Source: MADRE3 sp963718195
Lineage (GTDB): Bacteria; Desulfobacterota; Desulfobulbia; Desulfobulbales; Desulfocapsaceae
DNA length: 64,000 nucleotides
NCBI GenBank assembly: GCA_963718195.1
Contig: CAVQYQ010000006.1
Coordinates: 992,001-1,056,000 of the forward strand
Reading direction: 5' to 3'
Part shown: in pieces, positions 63,642 to 64,000 of the stretch
Numbering within the stretch: the first letter of the stretch is position 1
Layout: every line of letters begins with the position of its first letter
Notes under the pieces: generated by a model
What the model was told of the DNA's origin: nothing
Databases searched by the model: none
Seen by the model: the letters and a program-made list of their open reading frames with translations, nothing else
Program-made: the position numbers and the translations under genes

Positions 63642-64000
63642 ATGCAGAAACGTTACAGGTATCCTTTTGCGGCGCTCATCGGTCAGGAAAAAATGAAGTC
63701 CGGGCTCCTGCTTAATGCCGTTGATCCTTCCATTGGCGGAATTCTGATCAGTGGGCATAAAGGTACCGGCAAGTCTACAGCGGTACGTTCACTTGCCGAA
63801 ATACTACCCAAAATCGAAGTTGTCAAAGGCTGCCCCTACCATTGTCCGGTAGATGATCTTACACTGATGTGCAGCACTTGTGCAGAGAAATACCAGAATG
63901 GTGAAACGCTGCCAACTGAAATACGCTCGATGCCGCTGGTTGAATTACCGCTGAGTGCGACAGAGGATCGGGTTGTCGGAACCCTCCACATAGAGCAGAC
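63642..64000 (+). CDS. Magnesium chelatase subunit I-like AAA ATPase (cut by window end)
   Basis: The first 119 codons are visible. YPFAALIGQEKMKSGLLLNA leads to a Walker A, ISGHKGTGKSTAVRSLA, as in BchI/ChlI. The segment KGCPYHCPVDDLTLMCSTC is a Cys-rich insertion seen in BchI/CobN-partner-like ATPases, and PLVELPLSATEDRVVGTLHI is the family's conserved region after the Walker A. It may serve cobalt or magnesium insertion into tetrapyrroles, or act as a MoxR-like partner of a VWA protein encoded beyond the window. The ATG at 63642 follows GGTGGAA. Confidence 0.88.
   Translation, partial: MQKRYRYPFAALIGQEKMKSGLLLNAVDPSIGGILISGHKGTGKSTAVRSLAEILPKIEVVKGCPYHCPVDDLTLMCSTCAEKYQNGETLPTEIRSMPLVELPLSATEDRVVGTLHIEQ

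Noticed and set aside
1..64000. CRISPR array, prophage, integrase or insertion sequence
   Set aside because: No regularly spaced repeats, transposase, integrase or phage structural genes were seen; the tRNA fragments are the only mobility signal.

Overview
The window looks like chromosomal DNA of an anaerobic Desulfobacterota bacterium, most likely a Desulfobulbales-type sulfate or sulfur metaboliser. This is an inference from gene content: a selenium-metabolism YedF homologue, a selenobiotic (SbtA/SbtM) peptide locus, a cytochrome b/Rieske/multihaem cytochrome c operon, a torD-dmsA-dmsB-type molybdoenzyme operon, a rubrerythrin-like protein and a MaeB-type malic enzyme. No rRNA gene, complete tRNA gene, transposase, integrase or CRISPR array was found.

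Layout. 1-1.2 kb: a fragmentary ORF, yedF and a tRNA 3'-end fragment. 2-7.2 kb: a molybdoenzyme operon (chaperone, catalytic subunit, Fe-S subunit) and a PAS-LuxR regulator, all on the minus strand and all interrupted by frameshifts. 7.8-11.7 kb: threonine degradation (tdh-kbl) divergent from a trans-sulfuration-type PLP enzyme. 11.9-16.2 kb: a MacAB-like efflux operon (fusion protein, ATPase, two permeases). 16.5-18.8 kb: a small cassette with a radical SAM SPASM maturase (sbtM) and an overlooked selenocysteine peptide gene (sbtA) with two in-frame UGA codons, each followed by a 17-nt hairpin; tRNA 3'-end fragments lie on both sides. 19-22 kb: small hypothetical ORFs and two frameshifted genes (pentapeptide-repeat ion channel, HDOD protein), ending at a fourth, decayed tRNA fragment. 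22.4-29.4 kb: tautomerase, transglutaminase-like, EcsC-like and DUF3750 proteins and a 1258-aa AsmA-like protein. 29.8-34.6 kb: ilvD, the NAD-salvage pair pncB-pncA and a YbdK-type carboxylate-amine ligase. 35-47.5 kb: a TAXI binding protein, an aminotransferase, small membrane and lipoproteins, a flavodoxin-like protein, ABM and CMD-domain proteins, a serine hydrolase, a GntR regulator, a cyclopropane synthase, a pair of exported proteins and a DUF72 protein. 47.7-53.7 kb: an alpha/beta hydrolase with a hybrid PAS histidine kinase, a Rap1a-like protein and acetoacetyl-CoA ligase. 54.9-59.0 kb: the cytochrome b, Rieske and eight-haem/TPR cytochrome operon. 59.1-64 kb: malic enzyme, rubrerythrin-like protein, UspA, a thiamine-binding-type protein and the start of a Mg-chelatase-like AAA ATPase.

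How it fits together. The most notable system is sbtA-sbtM. A 105-residue precursor with a hydrophobic N-terminal leader carries Gly/Ser-flanked selenocysteine codons at positions 37 and 103, next to a radical SAM SPASM enzyme of the family that matures such peptides. Its position between tRNA-derived repeats suggests arrival on a mobile element. The same repeat family borders the stretch where the frameshifted genes cluster, while the rest of the window holds long intact reading frames, so those stretches look like a decaying accessory zone. Locally poor sequence quality remains an alternative.
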